Position numbers and translations under genes: made by a program. Under the pieces are notes generated by a model, which made no database searches, was not told the origin of the DNA, and saw only the letters and a list, made by a program, of their open reading frames with translations. Source: Ehretia macrophylla (taxonomy: Eukaryota > Streptophyta > Magnoliopsida > Boraginales > Ehretiaceae). Taken from it: DNA of 64,000 nucleotides. The DNA lies in assembly GCA_037974665.1 (NCBI GenBank), contig CM075778.1, positions 11,707,001 through 11,771,000 on the forward strand, in the 5' to 3' direction. Below are positions 34,640 through 47,223 of this stretch, piece by piece (position 1 is the stretch's first letter; every line of letters begins with the position of its first letter).

Positions 34640-37600
34640 TGGTGTATATGGAAATTAATACAAAACTAACTAAGTTAAACCCACAAGTACACAGATCTAT
34701 GCAATATAGTGTGCTAGAGTACGAGATCAAATCTCTACAGGGAGGTTCGGAAGTGTGTCTAAAGTACTCATGTGCTAACAATTAACTACGTGTATGTGGG
34801 TGAAAATCATCATTAGGAAGAGGGGTTCTAAAATCCTAAAAAAAGGTAAAACCATCTAATTAAACTAATAGGTAGTAGCGCTAGAATCAAATGATTAATA
34901 CCACTAAAAACCAGTTAGGATTGGATTCTATGCATGAGTAATGGACTAGGCTCGGATTCTAGTTTCGAGTAGTTGACTAAGTCAACCTAAGTACAAGTAG
35001 CTTAAATGTTGACACCTAGGTACAAGTGGCTTAAATGTTGACACCTAACTAGCCAACTAATCTAGCTTAAACCTAGGTGTAACATCGTCCTCTAGACTCT
35101 CTAATAACAGGGTGCAGATTTGTCCAAACGAACCTAAGCTCAATTAATTAACTATGTGAGTTAATCGTAGTACAACTTACGATTAATTTATCATTAAGCT
35201 TGGTTTATATGTAGTGGAGATCACGCTTCACTCACAAACTCGTTACAAGCCTTTAAAAGATAAGCAATTGAAACATGTAAGTATTCAAATCACAAACCTA
35301 TATGAAATTAAGACCACATTGAGTTGTATTATCAAACATCTACCCGTTACAAGCATTTTTAATGTAAATATTTGACATACATAGGCATAAAAAGGAACAA
35401 TCTCATATGGGTCTCAATAGACATATAAACCACAACATTTAAATACCAAAAACTAAAATAAATCCATATTTCAAATACACATAATATATAAACCAATCCT
35501 AGCTATAAAGCACTCAAAACAAGCTTGGAATCATAGAAAATAAAATGAAAAACACAAGTTGTTTTCTCATCTCCTTGCTTGAGTTGATGTCTAAGTCCAA
35601 GTGTTTTGATATTGAATCTCACTCCTCATGACATTAGATCCTTGATTTTAGGCTAAAATTGAAGGAAAACGTTATAGGTTACATGATTCATATTCAAAAT
35701 TTCAAGAACATGGCAGAAACAATCATGTAGGATCTTACTGTGATTAAACATGCATAGTTAATAAAAACTCAATTTAATTCTTGAAAGAACAGTATGAAGG
35801 TTCACATACCTCTTGGAGCCAAAAACGAAAAAACAAAATCTTCACAAGTTCCCAATAGGATCTACAAGCTTCTGCTGACAACTCTTGATATTCCCTTCTA
35901 TGACCAAAATTCACCAGAGCAATTCTAGTTGTGGGATTAGAATTTATATTAAGAAATAACTACAAGAGTTTCTTCAAAAGGTTGAAGCCTACTCAAAAAA
36001 GATAAGAGAGAACTCTTGAAGAGTTGGTGCAATTTTTCAGAACTGTAGGAAAGGCCTATTTATAGGAGAGGAGTCTAAGAAAAAATCTCCAGGAAAATCA
36101 ATGTGGGATATCTTTTCTGTCAAACTTTCCATAACAGAAAAATCCTAAATAATTTTTCTATTTTTTTCTCCTCTTTTTTCCCTCCTTGGCCAAAAATCCT
36201 AGGCTGACTTAGCGCTGGACCCACACGTTTCCCTAGCGATGCGAGGCAGGGTCCTGGCTCAGCCCAGATGCTCTAATTAAATTTTTTTGTGCAATTATTT
36301 AATTTAATTTCAGCCAATAATTAAAAATAGAAACCTATTTCCAATAAAATAGAAAGTTTATTTTTTAATATCTAATTGATAATTAAATTAAATACTCTAT
36401 CTTATAGTTATTTACTACAATATAAATATTACTCAAATGATTAATTGGTTAGAAAGGAGACCAAAAGACATATTTACCATTTCACTAAACATGAATAAAA
36501 TATTCTCGCTAGTCTCCTAGCAATATTTTATCACTTTAACTTGGTCAACTCCACTATAGGACTACAGTTGTACTCAAGGATAAATACTGTAGTTACATAA
36601 ATAGTCTTCCACCCAACGAAGTGATGAAATGACCATAATGCCCATCTATACTCACTCGTAGTTAAGACAGGTTCCATAGTGTACTATCACTTCTTGAGCT
36701 ACATCTTAAACTCCTTAGATCCTCTGAATCCACCATCCAACCATCCTCCAGGAGTTACCCACTTATCTAAGGGAGCTACCCTCAAGTGTAACGCCAAGTA
36801 CAGCAACTTGTACTATTATGCATAGATTAAGGATGATATAGTCTCGGATCAATCTAAGGGAGTGATTAATATATAGACTCCTTATTGCAAATGCATGTTC
36901 CTTCTAATCAGGTCCTATACACCCAAACCACAGAGTTGGATGACATAGCAATTAAGCCATACCCATAATGGCTCAAAGTGCAAGCACCCGAATTTGTCGG
37001 TTCATCCACACTTGCTCAAGATTAAGAGCTATGGCCCACTTAGAAACTCGTAGGTATATGTGTACTCTTTCTTTGATAGTACGTATTCAGAGTACACACC
37101 TACGGTGGTCCGTCCAATGCATACACATGCATAAGTGTAATAAGTCTAGAACAAATTTCATGATCAAGGCAAATCACCTTTTTTTTTCTTCAATGGAGGC
37201 AAAGCTAGTTATGCTCGAATTATCCTGGGGGATTTTTCGCCCATCCTATCATTCTCGAGCAAGGGATGAAGATCATCTGGCAGCTAGTCGATCATGAAAG
37301 ACCCAATAGGTCGATGCAGACTAAAATTAGCCATTCAATTAGCACATCTATTGGCTTTACGGAAAACATGAGTAACCCGGTACCCTTCATGTCTATTGAG
37401 TATCTCCACACAATGATCTTGAATGGGCTATTGAGGGAAGTCCCTTTTTTTAACAGATTGCAAATATATTGTGAATCGGTCTCAATAGTAAGAAGATGAA
37501 ACCCAAGGTTCTCCGCCCTGCAAAGACATTCCTCCAAAGCTAAGAGTTTTGTTCTATTGTTACTAGTGATACCCAAATTAATCCCATAATCCATCTCCCA

Positions 37601-38395
37601 TCAGTATCACGAAAGAGACCACCCGCTCCAACAACTCCCGGATTCCCATTCGAACATCCATCAATATTCAGCTTGTAGCCCATAATCGGTTTCTCCCATC
37701 CGATTTGGATTTCTCTTCTGATATGTAAGTAACTTTGCCCATGAAACCTCAATGCCGCCTCATACTCTATCACATGCTTAATCATCTGATCCACAATCAT
37801 GCCTATAGGTTTTCTCAGGGCCCCTTTAAAGATCTCATCGCTACGAACTCTCCAAATATCCCTTTAAAGATCACATTTATCCAAAAAGGAATTTATTCTA
37901 CTATGACCTCTACCATAGTAAAGTGTCTAGCTTTACTACTAAGTCATAGAAATAGCAATTCTGCTTATCAAGTAACCATGACTCAGACCTTCTGTGCGTA
38001 ACCACCCCACACCTAAGTCAACACTTGAAGCAAGGACCTTTCATACATATATTAATACAGTCATCCACATAATAAATAAGAGAAGAGCATGCTCATAACA
38101 ATGAGATGATGCTTTATTATTATTGCAAATATTCATATTATAGAAATGACAAGTGCTAGTGGTCTTTTGGGTACACCAATCCCAACAAGAATATAATAAG
38201 TATGGTGTCAATTTAGGTGGGTTTTGTTTTGGGTGAAATGATGAAGATGGAGGTAAAAAGTTACTCAAAAATGGCTGAAACTCGTTTTAAATAGTTGTCA
38301 AGGTCGGTGCAGCACCGGACTCCTGGTTAAAAATGTGCCAGACGTCTAGCACCAAGGGTTGGTAAACTTTTTATTCCTGCTGGATAGGCCCTACC
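34640..38395 (-). mobile_element. LTR-element-like insertion DNA, poorly preserved
   Basis: This stretch interrupts the copia gag. On the minus strand its edge near 34640-34800 reads like non-coding LTR or leader sequence of a plant gypsy-type element, but I see no intact domain apart from the RNase H remnant at 37290-37800. Sequence at 42370-42745 may be its other end. Boundaries are approximate. Confidence 0.35.
37290..37800 (-). pseudogene. RNase H-like (RVT_3) domain remnant
   Basis: The minus-strand frames carry the plant RNase H1-type signature. They show GYKLNIDGCSNGNPG with the first catalytic Asp, GGLFRDTDGRWIMG, then NRTKLLALEECLCRA with the catalytic Glu, and LTIETDSQYI with the next Asp. 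A HVFRKANR-like end follows in another frame. Such domains sit at the 3' end of plant L1-type LINEs and also occur as stand-alone genes. This copy is broken across more than one frame and has no intact neighbour. It is most likely a LINE piece within the retroelement graveyard. Confidence 0.7.
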
Positions 38396-38396
38396 T

Positions 38397-41300
38397 GTAA
38401 CACCCCGATCCCTCACGAGACCGGAGCTCCGATCCAAAACCTGAGGTCACGAAAAAGAAGAGGAAACGGATGGAGTTTTTCCTATTTCTAAGCCTAACCA
38501 GTTACCTATACTTAGAATAAATAGCTACAAAAAACAATATGCAACATTTTTTTCATAACTTCCCAAGACTATAGGGCCATCCGAGCCTTTCAACTAAAGC
38601 CAAGTTTAACATACAAGTATGCATTTCATTAACTATTGAAATTCTATGTTATATAACCGATAATCATACCACTCTAATCTTATCTATTTAACTTTCTTAT
38701 ATTTTAGGCCAACCAACCAACTTCTATTAGCTCATACAAGCATGCAAGATAATTAGACAATAAAGTAGAACTTTAGAGTCATTACATGCCAACATTAGCT
38801 ATTTAACCATACAAGTCTTCAATTTTAAACTACAATCTTCCAAAGCTAACATCATTACATACAAGACCTCTAATTCAAAATAACACTTATGCATATTACA
38901 ACAACTATACACAAGACATTAAAACCCTCAAAAGAATTTACATAACCATTTATAATTTCCTTAAGCAACAACCAAATCCAAGCTAGCAACAAGAAATCAA
39001 GAAGACTCTCAAGCCTTCTGATCCACAAACTTCAAAGGAATAGAACCTGTTTTACTTGAAAAGTGTTAGAAAAATAGGGGTGAGCATACAATACATGTAT
39101 ACTCAGTGAAGGAGGGGAACAGTTGTCCGGAGAGTTTTCGAAAATATTTTCATGCAATGCAACAGTTATCACAAGAAATAGTAACTGTACAAATAAAGAA
39201 ACAATTAAACAATAGAGTACTACACACTTTAAAAAGGATACGATCGATAACCCTTATCACTCCAGTTCTCGATTCACGAACATGAACCACGAACCACAAA
39301 CCACAAACTCGATCTCGATATGCCGGCATTCCAAATACCAGTGGGTACTCTGGATGTACCTAATATCTACGACCCAGCACCCTCTGGCAATCTCCAGACC
39401 AGGCGAATGTGGGAATAACTACAGAGCTAGAGCAACCAACTCTGGCAAGCCCGACGCCGCCCAGTTAGGCTCATCACATCCGTGCGACGATAAGGTTGCG
39501 CAACCGTCGATACAATACAATAATATGATAAACCAATAACAATTATAAACACACAATGCGATAAGTATATAAACCGAGAAGTACACAATGAGAACAACAA
39601 AAGAGGTTATCCTCGCACACAAACAATTATAAACAATATAACTTTACACATATTCCAACCCAATAATATAGCTCAAATACACATTAACCACACAATACTT
39701 ATTATATACAAAGCAGTAAATCAGTGGAAGTGCCAAGTAACATGAATCCCTCACCTCTAGAAAGCCAAACACATAGGAATCTAGCCAAGAATCCTTCTGA
39801 AACGTCTCCAAAAGCACCAATTCCCTTCAATAACCATTATATGATACAATCAACTATATGCACAAGAAGTTATACAAGCAATTTAATTCATCAATGATGT
39901 TATACAATAAAATATAATTACTTTCACTTAATTCTCATTCTTATATCATTAGCATTCTCCAAGAATTTTTACTAATCATAACATTCCACTCTATTAGCAA
40001 CTATCTACTCTGATTTTCACTCAACTACTAAAGTCACACATTAACTACCCTTAGACATCATAGACCTCAATCAACTCACGCATTTCAATCAACTCTACCC
40101 CTCTAGTTAGAATACATGTAGAGCATCAATCAACCAATTCTATTCATGCACAACTAGTTAGTCTATACACTCAAATTAACAATTAACAATACAACACTCA
40201 TTAAACTAACCCTTTACACTCTCTAGTAACAATACAAGTTATTCATTACTGAGGTTACACTACAAGCACGATGAATACTTCACAAACTCCAACTAACCTC
40301 ACGAACCACGCAATAATGCCACTAGAACATTAAGTAACCTATCTTTAGACTTTAGCAAACACTTGACATTATAAGCCCTTGACAATCAAATCTTCATACT
40401 CTAATCCATTCATTCAACTACACATTAGGCATCTTATAATAACCATTTAACACCAAGGAACTCACTCTAAACTATAACTAACATGTAGCATCAAAAATCC
40501 CTTTGATCAATAACTCTCCCATATTTCAATCTATTCATCAAAACAACGCAATAACATCTCATAACCACTAACCAACACAATTAACACCATCCAACACACA
40601 TACATGCATGACCAACACTACACACACATGACCCTTTTTGCATTTTCCCTTCATACATTAATTCTAGCCCTATTCTAGGTAATTCTTGCACACATCGAGC
40701 TTCATTAACATTCACGGCACCCATCTAGTCAATTCCAATTCAATTACTAACAACCAATTCAACTTTCCTTCAAAAGCCCTTGATACTCCAAAACTATAAA
40801 ATTAGCCATCTAACAACAAAATACATAATAAATATTCTAGACACTCTACAATCACTTATGAACCACAATTAAGCCCTCTAAGCACTTACACACTTACACG
40901 GCCTAAAGTGCTCCAAAAGGGGCTTTAAACTCAATCCACTATTTCCAAGTCCAAGCCATATTCCAACAATTCCAAACATCAGTCTAGTCATTCCAACACC
41001 TATGGCACCTATTATAAGTATCGAATGAGCATTTAACCATCAATTCAATAAAATACTATTTATTTGACCAACTTTCTTAAGCTACTCATTCCAACCGAGA
41101 TACGAGACTTTCAAACCAACTTCACCACTCACTTCTAGACACTTTTTGGCATGCCTCAGCTATACGAAATCACACTTTAACCTACATTCACTATAAAACC
41201 CCGATTAGCCCTTTAGCTCATTTGAACTACAACTACATTAACTGATCACCCAATCAACGCCATAAATGCACCGCACTTACTTCCTAGCATATCTAAGGTC

Positions 41301-42365
41301 ATACAACTACTCAAAACGTGCCCGGTCAATACTTCGTTCAAACAACCCCTTTAGCTCCCAATCCAAAATTCTCAATTTTATCAATGTAGAACCCTTTTAA
41401 ATGGTCTATGTAGGCTTCTAAATGTTTATGGCATCTAAATAAATCAAGAAAATGCAATTCGGAACGAAAACTCCAAAAATTCGCATGTTATTACTATTCA
41501 CTACACTATTTATCATCTTCCTCAACTTTCATTTTTGCATTCCTAGCCATAAAAATCTTCAAATAGCTATCAAAGAATGCTATACAATCCTAATATAAGC
41601 TAATTCAAGCATAGATAGGCATTTAATGGCAATATATTACAAATCTAAGATTTTGAAACATAATAATAAACTTATAGAAAATGCATAACAAGATGAAATC
41701 CTCACCAAAGCTAGTTGTAGAAAGGTTGAGAAGGCTCTAGCAATGCACAAGATCATACCTAAGCAAGCACCAAAGTTCACCCTAGCATTTTTCCATTTTT
41801 TTCTTCTTTTCTTGCCTTGGCCAATTTGGCCTTGGCTTCTCTCTCTCTCTCTCTCTTTTTTTGCTAATATGTATGTATTATATATATATGGGTAGCTAGG
41901 TGGGTCATGGGTTATGGGTTTGGGTCAAGCAAAAGCAAATACAACTAATTTAAAAGCCCTAAAACAAAGTAAAACATTTAAGAGCCTAATAGTAATTGCT
42001 AAAATTTACTATTCATGCGATACATTTACATTTTTGTAACTCAAGTTCTCGATATGCTATGCATGTAATTGCAATTTTTTCATGCCTCTTAAATGTCAAG
42101 TAACATGGAAAAAATGCAAAACCAAGAAAATAGAACAGTTGAAAATTACTATGAATAGTGACTATTTAAAAATATGTCTTTTAAGAAAGAAATGCACAAA
42201 AATATATACAAATATGTATAATATATGCATGCTCTAGGGCTCGGGAACCACACTACCAGCTAGCCGGTGGCATCGGAAGGGCCCTACTGGCTAGCGGTGG
42301 GGACACTTTTGCGCAACTATTTTTTGTTAGCGATTACGAGATCTTCGGACGTCGGATTTTGACAC
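38397..42365 (-). mobile_element. Possible ~4 kb solo LTR or LARD-like element
   Basis: On the plus strand it begins TGTAACACCCCGATCC and ends near GATTTTGACACA, so on the minus strand it starts TGTGTCAAAATCC and ends GGGTGTTACA, a TG..CA layout. No domain-bearing frame occurs in ~4 kb. The plus strand from about 39600 to 41700 is strikingly A+C-rich and poor in G. On the minus strand a TATA run near 41880 precedes a GA tract and a leader-like stretch, as in an LTR promoter. Giant LTRs of this size are known in Ty3/gypsy chromoviruses of the Tekay/Del type. No 5-bp target duplication was found, so the call is tentative. Confidence 0.4.
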
Positions 42366-42749
42366 AATCAGGGGCGTTGGAACCATATCGAGCCAAGGAA
42401 CATCATGATGAATTTTGTTTTTACAAGTTAAGCACAAATAGACCTTTAGGTCTATTTTTTCCATCACTTATGGCGAAGGCTCACCTAATTGTCTTCTATT
42501 CTTTGTTTTTCTTCATTCCTTGCTCCATCATGCTCTCTTTTCTTCTTTATCTTTTCTTCTAGTCATACTTCTCTTCTTTTCTTTGCTTCCTACCACCACA
42601 AACATTTCCTAAACAGCAATAAGTAGTATGAATCAACCATTTATGCAATTTTAAGTACAATAATCGATCTATCAAAATATACTCTAAATAGATGACAAAT
42701 GCAAACATTAGGCTTTTTTTGCACCCAAATTATATGCAATTAAACACAA

Positions 42750-43980
42750 AAATACCAACACATTATTGCCCACGTAGAAGAAGATCAAGTTCCCAGGCCT
42801 GGGGCTAGGATAATAGGGAGTAGTACTAATACTATGGAGAGAAATGTCATATCCAAATGAAATGTCCTAAATTTAGGGAGGACCTGAAAGGCCTTAAAGA
42901 TTAGAGATCTAAAGGCAAGGAAAAGGCTAATAGCATGGTCTCAAAGAACCTTGTGATGATGATGATAGAAGTGGAGATTTTTTTATGACTAAGAGCGAGG
43001 GCTTTGTGAAGACTGATTGCATGTTAGATTTAGCTACCTCGTTTCACATTTTTAATGATAGAGCTAGTTTTGACATTTTGCATGCTGGTGAAGGATTTGG
43101 TACAATCCCTATCAAGAACAATGAGAAGATAAAGATTGAAAATATTGGGAGCTTTCGCCTCAAGCTCTATAATAGTAATGTTAGGATTCTCTCTAATGTG
43201 AGATTGGTTCCTTCTTGTATAGTTAACATTATTTCTTTGGAGATGTTGGCGTCAAGAGGGTACAAGTATGTTGGAGAAGAAAGTTGCTACAAGGTGCTTA
43301 AAAGAGATAAGTTAGTTCTTTTAAAGGAGGAAAGATATGAAGCACGTTTGCTACTTGGAGAGGTGTATAGTGCTTAAAAACAAATGAGGACTACCTAAGG
43401 AATCTATTGTGAAGACTGAGATAAAGATTGTGTCTTTTCAGTTGGTGTAGAAATCCTTGGCACTTCTATCCAAGGGGAAATTTGTTAGGTTGTGGCATGA
43501 GTGTAAAGTCCAAGCCCATTTTGAAGACAAGTTGAAGTCGTAGTTTAATCATAGTAGAATTAAGAAATAATAAGAGTCCTTGCCTGGCAAGACTAGAACT
43601 AGTTTGCATAGAATAAAAATTGTGAAATTCACTTGTGAATCTAATTACTTGTGTTGGAAAATACCTTTTTAAAAAAATAGAAATCCAAAATTTGTAAATC
43701 TTGAATTTACTCAAGCTTTACTCAATTATTTGCTCAAGAGGTAAAATTTATAATTTCAAACCATCAAATTAGTTGCTCATATTTTAAAGACTAAAATACC
43801 CTCTAAGTTTTCTTTTCTCTTTTACTACTTTTCTTTTTTACTACCCTTACTCTTTCGCCCTCATATCCTATGTATAGTCCTTCTTATTCTTCTTGCAAGA
43901 TTCTTCATAGCTAATTTCTTAATCCAAGCTTCTTTTTTATCTTCAAATAAGAAATCAAAATCATAAGTTATTTAGGCTCT
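42750..43980 (+). mobile_element. Ty1/copia-type pre-integrase and 3' LTR-edge fossil
   Basis: The frame at 42985-43377 reads TDCMLDLATSFHIF, then ILSNVRLVPSCIVNIISL and LASRGYKYVG, the GAG-pre-integrase region of copia elements. A purine tract CCAAGGGGAAATT ending at about 43484 is followed by TGTTAGGTTGTGGC, resembling a polypurine tract and 3' LTR start. Most of pol is absent. This is the downstream part of the gag fossil at 33972-34620. Confidence 0.6.
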
Positions 43981-44368
43981 GTTTGGCCGAGCTGTGAAAT
44001 TTTAGCCTTTGAGTTGTAGAACTTTTAGCAATAGAACTTTTGTTAAAAGTACTATTGAATAAAAGTCATTGACTGTTTGGCCTATGTCTAGCAATGTTGA
44101 GCTTTTAGAAATTTTGAGGGTCATGTTATACTTTAAAAAATAGATAGTGCTATATTTGAGAAAGGAAAATAAAATCATTTTTTCGCATTATGTAAAAGCA
44201 GCTTAGCAAAAATATTTTTTTTAAAAACTCTAATTTGGAGCTTCTTGTTTTTTAGCTTTTTTTAACTTCAACTTTTAACATTTTTAAAAATGGACTAAAC
44301 AGGTTAGTTTCAACTTTTAAACTCACGTGAAGTACTTTGAGCGTCTAAAAGTTAGGCCAAAAAGAGCC
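43975..44368. mobile_element. Tourist-type (PIF/Harbinger) MITE, 394 bp
   Basis: It starts GGCTCTGTTTGGCC and ends GGCCAAAAAGAGCC, with TTA at 43972-43974 and 44369-44371. Both the terminal sequence and the TTA target fit Tourist MITEs. It is AT-rich and non-coding. A decayed relative is at about 7077-7459. Confidence 0.8.
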
Positions 44369-44371
44369 TTA

Positions 44372-45569
44372 TTCGTCCATCATTATTTTCATGTAATCTT
44401 AGCATACTTAGTCATCTAAAATTACAATTTATTTATTCATGCAATCTATTTATCGATACTTATTAATTAAGTTTAATCTTAAAATTGCGTAGCGCTATTA
44501 ATGGATATTCATGTCAAAATTTTAAAAACAAAGCTACAAAATATAGGAGAATAAAAGATATACCAACAATAAATATTTTTACAAATCACAGAATTAACTT
44601 AATACTATTTTACAATTTCAAATAAGAAATTTACTTATAAATACAAATATTCACAAAATCTAATAAATTTCACACTACTAGTTCTTCCATACATTATAAT
44701 TATTCCTAATCCTAACCCAATACTACACCTAAGAGTTGGATTATTCCTAATGATACGCCCCTAGCTCCCCTTTTCAAATAGTGACTTCTTATACTAAGAA
44801 AAATTGAATTGGTTTGAAGATAATGGATCACTATTGAATCCCAAAAAAATAGTTGCAAAAGCTAAGACGTTTAAAAAAAATAAAACCGAATAGTTTATTA
44901 ATACCAACTTTTTCTTGGATTTTACATGAATTTTACGTGGCCCAAAAAGGTCAAACATAATATAAGGTGTCGTTCATGCAATTACACGTACCGGTGTCCC
45001 ACTACTGACTGTCCTTCTAGACTTTTCTAGTGTGGTAGAGAAACTTATTGAATCAGATACTGGAACTTTCGCCACATCCCTTTTTAATCCATAACGTTTA
45101 CTCCCATTAGATTGCTAGCTAGTCAAGCATCACTCATCAGAATCATAGTTGCAGAGCTCTGTTCTAAGGAACCACTAAGGTAAGAGATAATACTTTAGGC
45201 CTCCAATTTTTTATTTTTTGTATATTTTTTTTTTTAATGATGGGACCATCCTTACAATGCATTTCGCTAAGTTTTGGATTATATGATACCATTCAAAAGA
45301 TGTATGATGTGTGTTGAAGAGTAGTCTCTTAGCTTATTTAAGCTCGGGGAGTGAGTTAGTTTCGTTCTCAATATTTTTTGAAAATATGTATATTTTAAAG
45401 GTATTTTTAAGTTTTAAAAATTAATTTAACATATAAGTTTCGAATTATGTGATTTTAGGACTCATTGAACGAAAATCCTTATGTCTGTAAACTAACCGTT
45501 CAGATTATTACGACTTCAAATTCTTGATTTCACTGGTTTTGTTGTATTTCTACCAAGTATTATTGGTTT

Positions 45570-45601
<32 letters not shown>

Positions 45602-45639
45602 GCAGATTTGGTAGATTTATTTCAATAAAAGAATTGAAA
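44372..45639 (+). promoter_or_regulatory. Promoter and 5' region of the small HSP gene
   Basis: Heat-shock-element-like sites occur at 45015-45027 (TTC-TA-GAC-TT-TTC, one base off the alternating nTTCnnGAAnnTTC pattern) and 45063-45070 (GAACTTTC, a tail-to-tail GAAnnTTC pair). A possible 5' UTR intron runs 45180-45605: donor AAG|GTAAGAGATA and acceptor GTGTGTGGCAG after a (TG)n tract at about 45573-45600. None of this is needed for the coding call. Upstream of about 44950 is AT-rich intergenic DNA without a recognised feature. Confidence 0.45.
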
Positions 45640-47223
45640 ATGAGCACAGTGGTGGAAGCAATGAGCCAGCTATTTAATTTCCCAGAGACTCTGGAGAAAC
45701 TCATATTGTCCACAAGGGGTCAGGAGACTAATAGTGAGAGTAGAGGCGTGAGTAGTAGTATTCCAGTGGACATTCTTGATACACCCAAAGAGTATATTTT
45801 CTACATGGATGTGCCCGGCCTTTCCAAGTCCGATATTCAGGTACAACTTTGATCAAATCCCCTTTTTTCTTTTTTTTCTTTTAGTTGATCGGATGCGTAG
45901 CTCTAGGCTAGAGGCGGTTGATGACTTGGGGGTTATTTCCCTTCGTTTATCCTTTCTCAAATTGAGTCTGCAAAATCGCTGGGATTGGTCCAAATAATGT
46001 TGTTCAAGGAATTGATCAAGGCTGAAATTGGAAAGTAAATTTATGCATTTGTTCATTTCTCTATAAACATGTTTTTATGTAGTAAAGATTTTTTCAATCT
46101 TAATTCTTACTATTCTCAGGAAATCATTACCCCCAAAAAAGAAAAAAAGAAAAAAAAAGTTCTAGACTCACGTAATAACATTGTTGAGAAGAGCAATACA
46201 ATTATGATAAAATGATTTGGACCCCTAACCCTATTATACCAAACGCCATTGTGAGAAAAGAAAAAGATTTAAAAAATAAAAAGGAAAGAAGAAATGAGTC
46301 AATTTTGTGGATATGGATCCAGTTGTAAAACTTGAATATACTAATATAAATTTGTTGCCTTATTTGAGGGCATTTCCAAAATTTAAAAATAGTAAATAGT
46401 GAAAAAAAAAAACATGATTTATTAGATTCTGCCAGAAAATTAGGATAACTCAAAATGTTTCGTAGAAGTTGCACGATTATTTTGCATTACAGGAAGAATC
46501 AAACATGCCCCCAGTTATAAGATTGTTGTTGATTACGTCTTCCTATCCATGAGTTTTTTCCCCACATTCTCATGAACAGGCTACTAGATTATTAGTGGTG
46601 AAATCAAAATTTTCATATTGTAGGACCAAGATTTAATTAAGAAAAAAGGGAAAAGAATTTCTTAAGAATATTACATGTGTCAAAAAAGAAATTTGGAGGC
46701 TTTGGGCCTGGACTCTCCTCGGTCCCCCTTTCTCCGCCCTTGTAGATTATTACAGGACTGTAGGTGTACTTTACCCAAACAATTATGCATTCATATGGTA
46801 CGACTGTGCATTCATATGGTACGACTGCAACTCGTGCAACATTGTTAATTTCATTAATTTCACCATCAGTTCTTAAGAATGTTTGATTCCCACAATCTTT
46901 ATCAAGTGTCATGTCTGTGAAATGCTCTGGTTTTAGATTGGGAGTTGCAATTTTTCCTGCAGGTGACGGTTGAAGATGAGAACAATTTGGTGGTCAAGAG
47001 CAATGGGAAAAGGAAGCGCGAGGATGGCGGCGAGGAGGAAGGTTGCAAGTACATAAGGATAGAGAGAAGAGCACCTCAAAAGATAATGAGGAAGTTTAAA
47101 TTGCCTGAAAATTGCAACTTATCAGCCATTACTGCTAAATGTGAAAATGGGGTGTTGACTGTGGTGGTTGAGAAGCTGCCTCCTCCACCAAAGCCTAAGA
47201 CTGTTGAGGTTGCCATTTCTTAG
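45640..47223 (+). CDS. HSP17.4-CIII: Class III small heat shock protein (17 kDa type), 2 exons
   Basis: Exons are 45640-45840 and 46963-47223, giving 153 aa with a phase-0 GT-AG intron of 1122 bp after KSDIQ, where class III genes are interrupted. The N-terminus ([16 protein letters not shown]) fits class III. The alpha-crystallin domain runs from about residue 40: [72 protein letters not shown]. The basic KRKR next to an acidic loop (DGGEEEG) is typical of class III proteins and a likely nuclear signal. The C-terminal VEVAIS carries the short hydrophobic motif used in oligomer contacts. It is an ATP-independent chaperone holding unfolding proteins, cytosolic and nuclear, expected to be heat-inducible given the HSE-like sites upstream. 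Intact. Confidence 0.95.
45841..46962 (+). other. Intron of the small HSP gene, with repeat fragments
   Basis: Between donor CAG|GTACAACT and acceptor TTTTTCCTGCAG. It holds a 21-bp direct repeat (TGCATTCATATGGTACGACTG at 46786-46806 and 46807-46827) and, at about 46690-46742, a stretch whose complement reads GGGCGGAG..GGGGGACCG, like one end of the hAT-type repeat at 18704. No gene inside. Confidence 0.6.
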
